DNA of 64,000 nucleotides from Hanleya hanleyi (lineage: Eukaryota > Mollusca > Polyplacophora > Lepidopleurida > Hanleyidae), in NCBI GenBank assembly GCA_036873755.1, contig JAVTVY010006829.1, positions 1 to 64,000 on the forward strand. The letters run 5' to 3'. The notes beneath the pieces are model-generated. The model saw only the letters and a list, made by a program, of their open reading frames with translations. It had not been told where the DNA came from and made no database searches. Below are positions 30,300 through 43,887 of this stretch, piece after piece. Each line of letters opens with the position of its first letter. The first letter of the stretch is position 1. The position numbers and the translations under genes were made by a program.

Positions 30300-33200
30300 G
30301 CTATTCCTCAACGGTACCTTACTGAGCATTGTAGTTCGTTGATAATAACGGGGTTCAACTGGTCGTCGGTATTGTCAGAAGCCATAGATTTTTCAGTTCT
30401 ACTGTGCGTAAGGAATATAATTTTTTGGATGTTTCTTTGTTGACAGAGTTGCTCGAATTCCTTATTGATAATATTTATTGAAATTCGGTAACATCATATA
30501 TCAACATTAAAAAATGATCGAAGCGTAAAAGATCTCTGGCGCTACGTTTAGTAAATTCCGCTTAACCTGGGGCCTGGGACAATTTGAACGCCACGTGTTT
30601 TACAAATAAACAGTTACAATCAAAGCGTGATTGAGATACATTACACTGTAGAAAAGGACTTGGAATTTGGATGAAAGAATACTTGTTCGTGATAAGAATT
30701 GTATGAATAGAAATTAATGTTTTCTGGATCATGAAAACCGTTAACCGCTTCTTTCTGGCAAAAAGTAAACTGCTTTATTTTTTTATTTTAATGGGATGCC
30801 TATTCTTTTTGAAATTGATGCTAACAGCCGAACGTAACAGGTCTTTCTATTACTGGATGTAGGATCTGGTGATTTCTCGTTGAAGTCTTATAACAAGCCA
30901 CGTCGAAATACCGTATACAAGAACAGAGGTTAAGATGGCTTTTCCAGCTGCCGAACAGAAGATCTTTGGCTGGGATAAAATGTTTCTATCCGTATACCCC
31001 AGAAGACTATTGATAGGGTTTCGCATCCTCCAAAATGAAGGTCCGGGACTATAAGATGAATGGCCTATATTTTAAAGCTATGATAACTGACCAATCTCTG
31101 TTTGAAGACATTCCTAGAACACAGTGTTGAAACACGCAACGAATGAAGTCCCTTGTCAAGCATAAAACGAACGGAACTTCGGTAATACTGCCCGACTTTA
31201 CAAAATGATATACCCTACATGCCTACAACCTGGATCGGTCTATGAATACCACCTTCAACCGTTGAGGCAACGTAAAGTACGACAGGAAACGACCTTCTAC
31301 GTTCGAAACTTTAAGCTGTATCGCCGAATGAGTTGCTCTGTATTGTTCGATCCGATCGCACATTCGACATACACGTTTGCCTAGCCCCGGGTTAAGCGGA
31401 ATTATATACAAGTTACTAAATGTAACGCCTTAGATCTTGCAGCCTACGCTCGTATTCTGTTATCAGCATGCGATATGTATCGCCACATTTGAGAACTTTG
31501 ATTGGAGGCGCTTGATGGTATATCCCTGTTCTATAAGTTTCTGCAATACTGTTTTGCGATGTTGATTAAAATCGTCACCTTTCATCCAGGATCTAGCAAA
31601 TGCTACTAGGCGTGATATGTATACGCCATATACAGGTTCCACTGGAATATTACTGTCCGTACAGGGATAGTTTACGATGTCGAAATTCTAATCCTCTCTC
31701 TTATCTTTGTATAGTATAAAAGAAAGTCCTTCTCTATAGGTCGCTACATCGCTACATAGCTGAAGTATTGCTGAACGCGACTTTAAACCTTAGTTCTCTC
31801 TCTCTCTCACTCTCTACTTTTCTATAGTATAATGTATCTAAGTAGCCTTTTGGAAGTGATTTGTCATGTGAACATCATGGAGATGTAAAACACATGAAAT
31901 CAAACGACCTTTAGCCTTGACGGCGTCGCCCATTTACAGATTATCCAAATCAAGAATACCGCTAACATAGCGTTGTTTGGTGAATGAGAAGGAACGGCTT
32001 TAAAATGATCATCCTCTGGTAATTTCTGCATAAAGCCGTATTCATACTAGAACAGATATAGATCTTTCAAAAGAGGTGCATATTACCAGTGGAACATCTA
32101 CATGCTGTTGGTATATCGTGTTGCCAAATTAACATTGATGTTATTATCGAGAAATTCAAGCAACTCTATAAACAAAGAAACATTTCATGAATGACATCCC
32201 TTGTATGTACTGTCTCGACCACAATGGTTGGTGGGTTGCTAAAAATCCAAACTTTGACAGCACAATGTAGTTCTAGCGAATCATATTGATTCTTGAGTAT
32301 TTCTTTGAAACGATTCGTGAACCTTGGCGGGATTTTCTTTCTCTTGGGCTTTAGTGGACAATTTATCTACATTGGAATTAGAATATTGAACCATTTCAGA
32401 TTAATCAATTCGACTAAGCGATTTTTCCCTGGAGAAAATTTTGGTGGCAACGATGTCCAATTTGTACTGTTTGCGACCACATTGTAGCCATTCCTTGTTC
32501 CTTCATATACTCTCTGCCTGAAAGAAATATCACTCCTTGGAGTAACATGCACCTTCCAATCATTTTAGGAGATTAGTGTGAACGCCTCTTGACATAGTCG
32601 CGCTGCTAGGATATATGCTCTTTGGGGTTATAATCAAGGCCTTAAGAAGCCGGAGTCTGACTTCACAATCAAACCAAACTGTTGAAGAGTTTTTTTCTGT
32701 TGTGGTTGAAAAAATAAATTTAATGTGTAGATTTCAATACAACTCTCAGGATAATCTAATCTTACCTCTCAACAAAATGCCGCTAGGGCGCGTTCAAATA
32801 ATGCATTCATGAGGGACTTTTTTACTTCAAGAAACGTGTGAGGTCAAACAAGGAAATTGAAAAATTGAAAGCTGCTGTGCTTTCACTGTCACATGTTGGT
32901 TGAGTTCCATCAAATATATTATGTAAAAACTGTAACTCATTATCCAAGATCCTCAGATTTCATGTCCATTGATCGTGTAATTGTGTCATGGAGTGTTCAC
33001 ACCATGCGCTTGAAGTAATTTTCTGAAATAATGTGCCAATAGACTAATTTAGGAAAACCTTGAGGTAAGCATTCCATAGCATTTTACGTCAATACGTAAT
33101 GTCAAACGCTGAAACACAGCTTATCAATACAAGCGTCCAGTAAGTCATTCAATATTCAGCCGCCGTCCATCAAAGAATCACGGCGTCCATAAATCAAAGA

Positions 33201-33771
33201 CCTAATTCATATAATAGCATCAGGGTCAAATTAAAAGATTAATAGTATACATACATGTACAACTAGGCTAATTTCCAGTAAGAGAAAAGCGAGCAACAGT
33301 TTTCGATGGTGCCAGCAAGAAATCATGATGTTCAAAAATATAAATCTGCATCGCTGATCAAGACACATTGAATGACTACAATGTGGAGGCAAACATTTTT
33401 TTAAATTCCACAAGATTATCATCAGTAATTTCTTGAAATAAAAATCGCCTTTCATTCGCATTGACGTTCCCAGGAATGTGCATAAATAATTATTGGACAT
33501 TTGCACTGGTTTGCTAATCGAATTCCAATGCAGTTATAGTGTCGACAAAAGTTCGAAAAACGAAAAAATAACCTACTACCTGTTTAACATTCAATTATCC
33601 TTACAATGCACCAGCCATTGAGGGAGAGAGAGAGAATTCGATTTACAGTCGCGTTCAGCAATATTTCAGCATATAGCGACGATCCTACCATTGTATCTGA
33701 GACTGTAGTAGAACTTGTTTTCTTTCTGGAAAGTTTTGTGAACAATCGGAACTCCTTACCGGTTGATGTAA

Positions 33772-35029
33772 TTGCTTTTAAAAGACCCTTCTGCAATATG
33801 CCAGCACACCGGGGTCAAGAAAACTTCACTAGCAACATCCTACATTCCACACGACAATTCACTCCAACGGATTATATATGACCTGCAGGTCATCATCAAT
33901 GGCAAGGAAATCTTCAAGAAAATATATGAGAATAAACGCCTCCTTCCCCAATACCATTTAATCCAACAGATAGTATCAATCAGATTACCCAACGAACAAA
34001 ATTACACCACCTCATGCAACAAACATCGGTGCGAGCTATGCTGTGACATCACCTCTGACATGATCACAAAGGTACTTCTTCGTGTACCAAATTCTCAAAT
34101 TTGGCGAGACATATCGCATGCTGATAGCAAAATACGAACGTAGCGTGCAAGATCTATGGCGCTACGTTTCGTAACTTGTGTCTAATTCCGCTTAACCCGG
34201 GGCTAGGGGCCGTATGAACCCATGTACTTCAAGATCCTCATGGTACTCATATGGACAGTCACAATCAAAGCGTGACTGAGATACATCATTCTTTAGATGA
34301 CGACTTCACAACGAATATTATGGATTAAGAATACTGATCAGCGATACGGATTTGATATTTTTGGAACATCATGATGTCTTGCCGGCATCATTGAAAACTG
34401 TTGACCGCTTCTCTCTTGCAGGAAACAAGCCTATGTTTATGTATACTATGATTGTCTTTTTGAATTTGGTGCTAATACTGTTATATGGAATATGGAATAG
34501 GTCTTTGGATTATGGACGCGGATATTCTCTAACGGACGACGGCTGAATTATGAATGACGGACTAGAAGCTTGTAATTTTACCCTGTGTATGCCTGGATTC
34601 TGCTGGTGGACAAGTTGTCCCCGAGGCCGGGCCCCTGCACACCCAACACTCATAATGGATACAACACAAAGAAATAATATTAAGACAGACTCGAGGAACC
34701 TTAGTGCAGGTTTCTCGGCCGAGTCTCTAATAGTTCGAAATGCACTAAGACCTTTTTCAATCCAAATGACAGATATATTTCTGACAGCAAAGCAAGGCCA
34801 CGACATCAAACCTTGTAATATTGCGCTTGATGATTGTTTAGCACCGAATTCTACATGTAATAATTTCAAAATTTCTAAGTGTGGACATCGTGGATGTCTC
34901 ACGTGTCCACTCTTTAATACTTCAGCTTCATTTAGTTCCGCGTTAACTGGTAACTCATATTCTGTTAACTCGTATGTTGATCTTAGTTGTTCTACTACAA
35001 ACTGTATTTATTTAGTTTCCTGTAAATAT
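33772..35029 (+). pseudogene. PLE linker, RT end, 3' module and next-copy start, unit 3
   Basis: Same layout as in unit 2: linker frame 33,772-34,143, membrane frame 34,352-34,546 and second linker frame 34,550-35,074, here full length to the LINE junction. Confidence 0.6.
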
Positions 35030-38012
35030 CTTTTCAATATGTGCACGTTTCTGGTGAGAGAGAGAGAGAATTAAGATTTAACCTCGCGTGCAGCAATATT
35101 TCAGCTATATAGCGACAATCAAACAAAATTCTACGTATTTCAACAAAAACAAGTCAACAACCCAGCAATCCAGAAGTAATCAACACAACACACCAAGAAC
35201 ATGCATATACACTAAAACTTATGCAACAAATCGATTTCTCTCAAATAACTTTACCCGACTAAAAAAATCTTGTAAAGTACCTGCCTGATAAGAAGAATCG
35301 CTTACAATCTTAACATCATTACAGTCGATCAGAATATGTTTCACTGTGAACTCTTCGTGGCATGGAATACATCTTGAGACTGGTTCCTTTTTTCGTAAAT
35401 GTTCGTGAATTAATCGGGTATTACAAGCGTCTAATCCGTCATCCATAATTCAGCCGTCGGCCATTAGAGAATATCCGCGTCCATAATCCAAAGACCTATT
35501 CCATATTCCATATAACAGTATTAGCACCAAATTCAAAAAGACAATCATAGTATACATAAACATAGGCTTGTTTCCTGCAAGAGAGAAGCGGTCAACAGTT
35601 TTCAATGATGCCGGCAAGACATCATGATGTTCCAAAAATATCAAATCCGTATCGCTGATCAGTATTCTTAATCCATAATATTCGTTGTAAAGTCGTCATC
35701 TAAAGAATGATGTATCTCAGTCACGCTTTGATTGTGACTGTTCATATGAGTACCATGAGGATCTTGAAGTACATGGGTTCATACGGCCCCTAGCCCCGGG
35801 TTAAGCGGAATTAGACACAAGTTACGAAACGTAGCGCCATAGATCTTGCACGCTACGTTCGTATTTTTTGATCAGCATGCGATATGTATCGCCAAATTTG
35901 AGAAACTTTGAGTGGAGGCGTTTGGTGGAATAGCCCTGTTTTATAAGTTTCTGTAACAATGTTTTGTGACGTTGATTAAAATCGTCACATTTAACACAGG
36001 ATCTAGCAAATGCTACTAAGCGAGATATGTATACGCCATATGCAGGTCCCACTGGAATATTACTATCCAGAAAGGGATAGTTTACGATGTCGAAATTGTA
36101 ATCATCTCTTTTGTCATAAAGTCGACGAGAGAGAATGCCCGCTTCATTTTTATAGAGATAGAGATCTAAATAAGATGTGCCTGTAGGGCTATCTGTAGTT
36201 TCCTTCAAATCCAGTGAAGGTGGATATATATCCTTCACTGCGTCATTTATATAGCGATTATCCACAGCGAGAAGATCGTCTATATAGCGTTTGGTGAATG
36301 AGAAGGAACGGGCTTTGAATGGATCGGTTTTTGAAAGCGCCTGCATATAGTCATATTCATAAGAGAACAGATACGGGTCAGCCAACTGGGGTGCACAATT
36401 AATACCCATTGGAATACCTATATGCTGCTGATATATTGTGCTGCCAAATTTCACATAGATATTTTTAATGAGAAATTCAAGTAACTCTATAAACAAAGAA
36501 ACATCCCATGAATGATATCTCTTGTATGTAGTAGAGCTAAAGAATGCTTTATGGCTTCCGACATTAATATATCTACGATCAGTTTTCTTGAACACAGATA
36601 CTATTAATGAACTTAGACGGTCAATAAGGTCCTGATGAGGATTGTAGTATAGAGAGTCGAGAAATCCCATGTGGATACATGTCTGTACGGTATGTGACCT
36701 TTAGCATCAAGTTCTTCCGTAAGACATTTTGAGTTTTTCAATATCCACATACATTCAACGCCAGAGTTCTTAGAAATAGTGGCGCAATACCTTTCCCAAA
36801 ATGCTTTTACCTCCTGAAGGGCCCTCGTCAATAGGGCTGAAAGAAGCTTGGTGGTGCAGCTTCTAGAACCAGCTATGAATCTAGCTTTGTATGGTGATTT
36901 ATGCATTTTGGGAGTCCAGTATAGTTTTGGCATGTCGTTATGATTGGTTGAAAGACAAATACCTCTTTCCCTGAGAAACTTTTTGTGATTGTTAAATAAA
37001 TCTTCCAGAGTAAATGCAGTTTGGGAGTAGGTAGACGTATTTGATGAAGATATGTCTACACTCAATTCTTTAACCAGCACCTGGCCGAGTCTACATCGCC
37101 TGATCATGGCTTGATCGAAACGTTTCTGGTTACTCATATCAACATATCCCACAGTTTTATGAAACTCATGAAGTTTGTTATTATCTACAGCATCCCATAA
37201 AGATTGGAACAGCTTTCTCACATAAACACAGATAGAGGGTCTGAAATCGCTATATGGGATTCCAACACTCATTATCTCTGGCTGCCTCAGTCATTTCATC
37301 AGCTTAGTATTTCCTTTGATGCCAACGGGGCTAGGCAACCAACAAAAAATAACACCAATCTGTTGATGACATCTACGGTCATATAATTGTAGACTATTCA
37401 AAATGGCGGGATGAGTTGAAGATCCACTCTCGATCGCTTGAAGGCATGACAGTGAATCTGAGAATATGACATATTTTCCTCCTATAGTAGACACAATACT
37501 TTCTAAAACTAACAACAGAGCTTTGGCTTCGGCAGTGAAAATCGAACTTTCACCCGGAAGTCCACAGGTTTTAGTTTCGGAACTAAAGATAATAGCACAC
37601 GCTACTCTATCACCATCTTTAGAACCATGTGTATAAATAGCTTGATGCGATCTGATTTATCTCTCAATAGACCAAATTCTTTTGTATACACACGATGGCT
37701 CGTGTCTGCCATTTTATATTTCGTCATTATAACAACTACTACTTGTCTGGCTAACTGCCATGGTGAAACTAGTAGAGCTTGTTGAGTAAATTTGACTAAA
37801 CTTAACACCAGCTGCTACAATGTGTGGTTTCATACGAATTCCAAGAGGTGAAATAATGAAGGTTTTCTTTAAATACAAGTCTAAGTATTGAGGGTTGAAA
37901 TCACAGTTATATGCAGGATTTAAACGATTAGATCGCAATTTTGCGATATATTTCAGTGCTAGTTTAGTTCTTCGAAGTTCTAAAGGAGATTCATCTGCCT
38001 CGACATATAAGC
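35030..38012 (-). mobile_element. I/Nimb-like LINE of unit 3, interrupted by a PLE
   Basis: LINE parts at 35,030-35,420 and 37,082-38,012. A small deletion near 37,266 removes part of the sequence that codes DNEVDPVG in the other copies. Confidence 0.8.
35421..37081 (-). mobile_element. Penelope-like element copy in unit 3, frameshifted
   Basis: Same insertion and junctions as in unit 2. A one-base loss at about 36,640 (GATGAGGATTG instead of GATGAGGGATTG) shifts the RT frame, splitting it into 37,272-36,613 and 36,670-35,822. Confidence 0.87.
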
Positions 38013-40145
38013 TGCTATTCCTCAACGGTACCCTACTGAACATTGTAGTTCGTTGATAATAACGGGGTTCAACTGGTCGTCGGTATTGTCAGAAGCCATA
38101 GATTTTTCAGTTCTACTGTGCGTAAGGAATATAATTTTTTGGATGTTTCTTTGTTGACAGAGTTGCTCGAATTCCTTATTGATAATATTTATTGAAATTC
38201 GGTAACATCATATATCAACATTAAAAAATGATCGAAGCGTAAAAGATCTCTGGCGCTACGTTTAGTAAACTCCGCTTAACCTGGGGCCTGGGACAATTTG
38301 AACGCCACGTGTTTTACAAATAAACAGTTACAATCAAAGCGTGATTGAGATACATTACACTGTAGAAAAGGACTTGGAATTTGGATGAAAGAATACTTGT
38401 TCGTGATAAGAATTGTATGAATAGAAATTCATGTTTTCTGGATAATGAAAACCGTTAACCGCTTCTTTCTGGCAAAAAGTAAACTGCTTTATTTTTTTAT
38501 TTTAATGGGTTGCCTATTCTTTTTGGAATTGATGCTAACAGCCGAACGTAACAGGTCTTTCTATTACTGGATGTAGGATCTGGTGATTTCTCGTTGAAGT
38601 CTTATAACAAGCCACGTCGAAATACCGTATACAAGAACAGGGGTTAAGATGGCTTTTCCAGCTGCCGAACAGAAGATCTTTGGCTGGGATAAAATGTTTC
38701 TATCCGTATACCCCAGAAGACTATTGATAGGGTTTCGCATCCTCCAAAATGAAGGTCCGGGACTATAAGATGAATGGCCTATATTTTAAAGCTATGATAA
38801 CTGACCAATCGCTGTTTGAAGACATTCCTAGAACACAGTGTTGAAACACGCAACGAATGAAGTCCCTTGTCAAGCATAAAACGAACGGAACTTCGGTAAT
38901 ACTGCCCGACTTTACAAAATGATATACCCTACATGCCTACAACCTGGATCGGTCTATGAATACCACCTTCAACCGTTGAGGCAACGTAAAGTACGACAGG
39001 AAACGACCTTCTACGTTCGAAACTTTAAGCTGTGTCGCCGAATGAGTTGCTCTGTATTGTTCGATCCGATCGCACATTCGACATACACGTTTGCCTAGCC
39101 CCGGGTTAAGCGGAATTATATACAAGTTACTAAACGTAACGCCTTAGATCTTGCAGCCTACGCTCGTATTCTGTTATCAGCATGCGATATGTATCGCCAC
39201 ATTTGAGAACTTTGATTGGAGGCGCTTGATGGTATATCCCTGTTCTATAAGTTTCTGCAATACTGTTTTGCGATGTTGATTAAAATCGTCACCTTTCATC
39301 CAGGATCTAGCAAATGCTACTAGGCGTGATATGTATACGCCATATACAGGTTCCACTGGAATATTACTGTCCGTACAGGGATAGTTTACGATGTCGAAAT
39401 TCTAATCCTCTCTCTTATCTTTGTATAGTATAAAAGAAAGTCCTTCTCTATAGGTCGCTACATCGCTACATAGCTGAAGTATTGCTGAACGCAACTTTAA
39501 ACCTTAGTTCTCTCTCTCTCTCACTCTCTACTTTTCTATAGTATAATGTATCTAAGTAGCCTTTTGGAAGTGATTTGTCATGTGAACATCATGGAGATGT
39601 AAAACACATGAAATCAAACGACCTTTAGCCTTGACGGCGTCGCCCATTTACAGATTATCCAAATCAAGAATACCGCTAACATAGCGTTGTTTGGTGAAAG
39701 AGAAGGAACGGCTTTAGAATGATCATCCTCTGGTAATTTCTGCATAAAGCCGTATTCATACTAGAACAGATATAGATCTTTCAAAAGAAGTGCATATTAC
39801 CAGTGGAACATCTACATGCTGTTGGTATATCGTGTTGCCAAATTAACATTGATGTTATTATCGAGAAATTCAAGCAACTCTATAAACAAAGAAACATTTC
39901 ATGAATGACATCCCTTATATGTACTGTCTCGACCACAATGGTTGGTGGGTTGCTAAAAATCCAAACTTTGACAGCACAATGTAGTTCTAGCGAATCATAT
40001 TGATTCTTGAGTATTTCTTTGAAACGATTCATGAACCTTGGCGGGATTTTCTTTCTCTTGGGCTTTAGTGGACAATTTATCTACATTGGAATTAGAATAT
40101 TGAACCATTTCAGATTAATCAATTCGACCAAGCGATTTTTCCCTG

Positions 40146-42562
40146 TAGTGAGGTAGCTTAGGGCCATATTTTGGAAAGATCGGGACACGCTGGACCAAAG
40201 CACCAAACTTGGCACACCCATCACTTGAGACATATAGAACAATATCAGAAGGGGTGCCCGTTGCTCTGGGCTCTGTGATGCCCTCTGGTCCCCAAAAGGG
40301 CATCTGAGGGGCAATATTGCTATTCAAAGAATAGTTAGCCTCCTAACAGCTTCGTTATTTTTATTATCCTTAAGGCTGGGAAGCTGAAACTTGCCACACT
40401 GCATCACTGGTTCAAGCCCTACCAGAAAATGTCACAAAATCCAAGATGGCCGCCATGATGACAACATTTTCCAAAAATAAGCCATTTTCTGACGATTTTT
40501 CGGTCATATTTTTCGATTTTTTTTATTTATGCAATTTCTACGCAAAAACTGCGTGTTAAATTAGTAAATATTATTGTGATGTGAAATAAAATAGTTTTTG
40601 TCCACTTTTCATCGCGAAAAAGCAGAAATTTTGAAGAAATATGACAAAAACATCAATTTTTTGGTACCCCACGTGGCCACCATCTTGAATTTACCCATGA
40701 TACTCTGCTCGGGGGGTGATGTATATAGGCTCAAAATGACCCCAATATGATAAACGATAAAGTCCTGGAGTTTCAGTTCTTCATTTTTTGTCGTTCCGGA
40801 GATAGCGCAGAATATTTGGTGGGGGGCCCAGGCCAGGTAGGGTTAATTTTGAAGGCATACGAGGAAAACAGAACTTTCCAGTTACACCCTAATTTCATCC
40901 ATTTTCAATTTACTCATGATGCTCTGCTCCGAGTATTATGCTGCAGGCTCAAAATAACTTCAATATCATAAGCTATAACTGCGCTAAGTTACAGCTCTCA
41001 ACGTTTATTCATTTTGGATCACCAGGGAAAAATTCTCTTAGAAGGAAGTGGGGTGGCTGAAACCACCTAAACCAATTAAGTTTACATAATCGCCTGTGTA
41101 AAAGGAAACAATCGCCCCTATTTTCATGTAAAACTTGAACTGTGATTCAGCTTTCCGTCTCGTAAAATGGGGGGAAAAGCTGGATATACTCAAGGCTGGC
41201 CAGGTTGGTTTTTCTGGGTTATTCTTGCATTTACCAGATTTTGCATTTACCAGCGTTTACTCCATCAGACGTCCTCAACGCTCACCCATTAACATTCGAT
41301 GCGTTATTTGTTTGATCTGATCTGTCATCACAGCACCCGAGCTAGCGTATCTAATTCCGCTTAAGCTGGTGGTAGGGGCCGTGTGGATATTTCATAATCT
41401 CCACATGAACCGCTACAATAAATGCGCGGCTGAGATACTAAGGCTACATCCGAGAATCCACCGTATTCTCGGGACTGCATGTTTGGTGCTGAGGGAAGCT
41501 TTCCTGTTGATATGAGTCATATGGTTGCTTTTTAGTCGCAAGACGTCGTCAATTTCTCCCACCGCTTGCTTATCGCTCCAATTTCAATCTTTCTACTTTC
41601 AAGTTTGAGAGATGAATAGCTGATTTTTTTGTCTAAAACTACATCTAATATATTCCACTGGGTGCCAAGACCATTACATATATATGTGCATGGTTCAGTA
41701 CCCGTGCATTATTCTAATTATATGCCGGTTGTGCATGTACACTGTAAGAAAAATGATACTGAAAGGGGAGGATCAATTGTGTTTAGTGGATTCAGATCCA
41801 GTCCCCCCCCGCCCCCCTTTTCCCAATGAACTTTTCTCTGGGGCTCGCAACTGTTTAAAGCTAGCACTTTGTGTCTTTATAACAAATCAAATTAGGGGCA
41901 TTTTATCAAACTTTCTGCGCTATCTCCGGAACGACAAAAAACAGAGAGCTGAAACCCCGTGACTTTATAGCTTATCATATTGTGGTCATTTTGAGCCCAT
42001 TTGTATAACCCCCCGAGCAGGGGATCATGGGTAAATTCAAGATGGTGGCCACGTGGGGTACCAGAAAATTGATGTTTTTGTCATATTCCTTCAAAATTTC
42101 TGCTTTTCCGCGATGAAAAATGGGCGAAAACTATTTTATTTCACATCACATTAATATTTACTAATTTATCATGCAGTTTTTGCGGAGAAATAGCATAAAT
42201 AAAAAATTCGGAAAATCTGACCGGAAAATCAACCAAAAAATGTGGTTTTTGAAAAATGACGTCATCAGAGCGGCCATCTTGGATTTTTTGTTTTACATTT
42301 TCTGGTAGAGCTTGACCCAGGGGTATATTGTGGTAAGTTTCAGCTACTCAAGGAGTAAGAGAATGGCCTCCAGGCCACGACAGGTCCCAAAAAGCCCAGG
42401 CCAGATAGGGTTAAATGCCCTTTTGGGAGCCAGAGGGCGTCACATGATCCAAAGTGATGGGCACCCCTTCTGATATTGTTTTGTATGCCTCAGGTGATGG
42501 ATGTGCCAAGTTTGGTGCTTTGGTCCAGCGTGTCACGATCTTTTTGCTAAGCCACCTCACTA
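40146..42562. mobile_element. Non-autonomous DNA transposon with about 660-bp inverted repeats
   Basis: The ends are TAGTGAGGT... and ...ACCTCACTA. The left arm (to about 40,812) and right arm (from about 41,912) are inverted copies with moderate divergence. CTG flanks both ends (40,143-40,145 and 42,563-42,565), and units 1-3 show the empty site CCCTGGAGA, so a 3-bp target duplication is well supported. The interior has only short frames and no recognisable transposase. A diverged direct copy of an arm segment lies at about 40,890-41,030. I cannot assign a superfamily: the CACTA at the 3' end is suggestive, but the 5' end does not start with CACTA. Confidence 0.85.
41347..41440 (+). repeat. 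PLE-3'-like segment inside the foldback transposon
   Basis: TCTAATTCCGCTTAAGCTGG is followed by GTAGGGGCCGT and, further on, GCGGCTGAGATAC. This mirrors the PLE 3' module (CTAATTCCGCTTAACCCGGG, then GGGGCCGTA and GTGACTGAGATAC) with strong divergence, so an old PLE end was carried by the transposon. Confidence 0.55.
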
Positions 42563-43887
42563 CTGGTGAAAATTTTGGTGGCAATGATGTCCAATTTGTA
42601 CTGTTTGCGACCACATTGTAGCCATTCCTTGTTCCTTCATATACTCTCTGCCTGAAAGAAATATCACTCCTTGGAGTAACATGCACCTTCCAATCATTTT
42701 AGGAGATTAGTGTGAACGCCTCTTGACATAGTCGCGCTGCTAGGATATATGTTCTTTGGGGTTATAATCAAGGGCTTAAGAAGCCGGAGTCTGACTTCAC
42801 AATCAAACCAAACTGTTGAAGAGTTTTTTTCTGTTGTGGTTGAAAAAATAAATTTAATGTGTAGATTTCAATACAACTCTCTGGATAATCTAATCTTACC
42901 TCTCAACAAAATGCCGCTAGGGCGCGTTCAAATAATGCATTCATGAGGGACTTGTGAGGTCAAGCATGGAAATTGAAAAATTGAAAGCTGCTGTGCTTTC
43001 ACTGTCACATGTTGGTTGAGTTCCATCAAATATATTATGTAAAAACTGTAACTCATTATCCAAGATCCTCAGATTTCATGTCCATTGATCGTGTAATTGT
43101 GTCATGGAGTGTTCACACCATGCGCTTGAAGTAATTTTCTGAAATAATGTGGCAATAGACTAATTTAGGAAAACCTTGAGGTAAGCATTCCATAGCATTT
43201 TACGTCAATACGTAATGTCAAACGCTGAAACACAGCTTATCAATACAAGCGTCCAGTACGTCATTAAATATTCAGCCGCCGTCCATCAAAGAATCACGGC
43301 GTCCATAATTCAAAGACCTAATTCATATAATAGCATCAGGGTCAAATTAAAAGATTAATAGTATACATACATGTACAACTCGGCTAATTTCCAGTAGGAG
43401 AAAAGCGAGCAACAGTTTTCGATGGTGCCAGCAAGAAATCATGATGTTCCAAAATATAAATGTGCCTCGCTGATCAAGACACATTGAATGACTACAATGT
43501 GGAGGCAAACATTTTTTTAAATTCCACAAGATTATCATCAATAATTTCTTGAAATAAAGATCGCCTTTCATTCGCATTGACGTTCCCAGGAATGTGCATA
43601 AATAATTATTGGACATTTGCACTGGTTTGCTAATCGAATTCCAATGCAGTTATAGTGTCGACAAAAGTTCGAAAAACGAAAAAATAACCTACTACCTGTT
43701 TAATATTCAATTATCCTTACAATGCACCAGCCATTGAGGGAGAGAGAGAGAATTCGATTTACAGTCGCGTTCAGCAATATTTCAGCATATAGCGACGATC
43801 CTACCATTGTATCTGAGACTGTAGTAGAACTTGTTTTCTTTCTGGAAAGTTTTGTGAACAATCGGAACTCCTTACCGGTTGATGTAA

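Larger units (their letters stand above)
23660..31677 (+). repeat. Tandem array unit 2 (8,018 bp)
   Basis: Near-identical to units 3 and 4. Differs from unit 3 by a 308-bp PLE 3' fragment at 25,050-25,357 and a small deletion near 24,620. Contains the 1.66-kb antisense PLE at 27,699-29,360. Confidence 0.9.
31678..39391 (+). repeat. Tandem array unit 3 (7,714 bp)
   Basis: The simplest of the three derived units: it has the 1.66-kb PLE (35,421-37,081) but neither the 308-bp PLE fragment nor the foldback transposon. Confidence 0.9.

Noticed and set aside
40146..42562. Assignment of the foldback transposon to the CACTA superfamily
   Set aside because: CACTA appears only at the 3' end; the 5' end starts TAGTGAGG and no transposase is present to decide.
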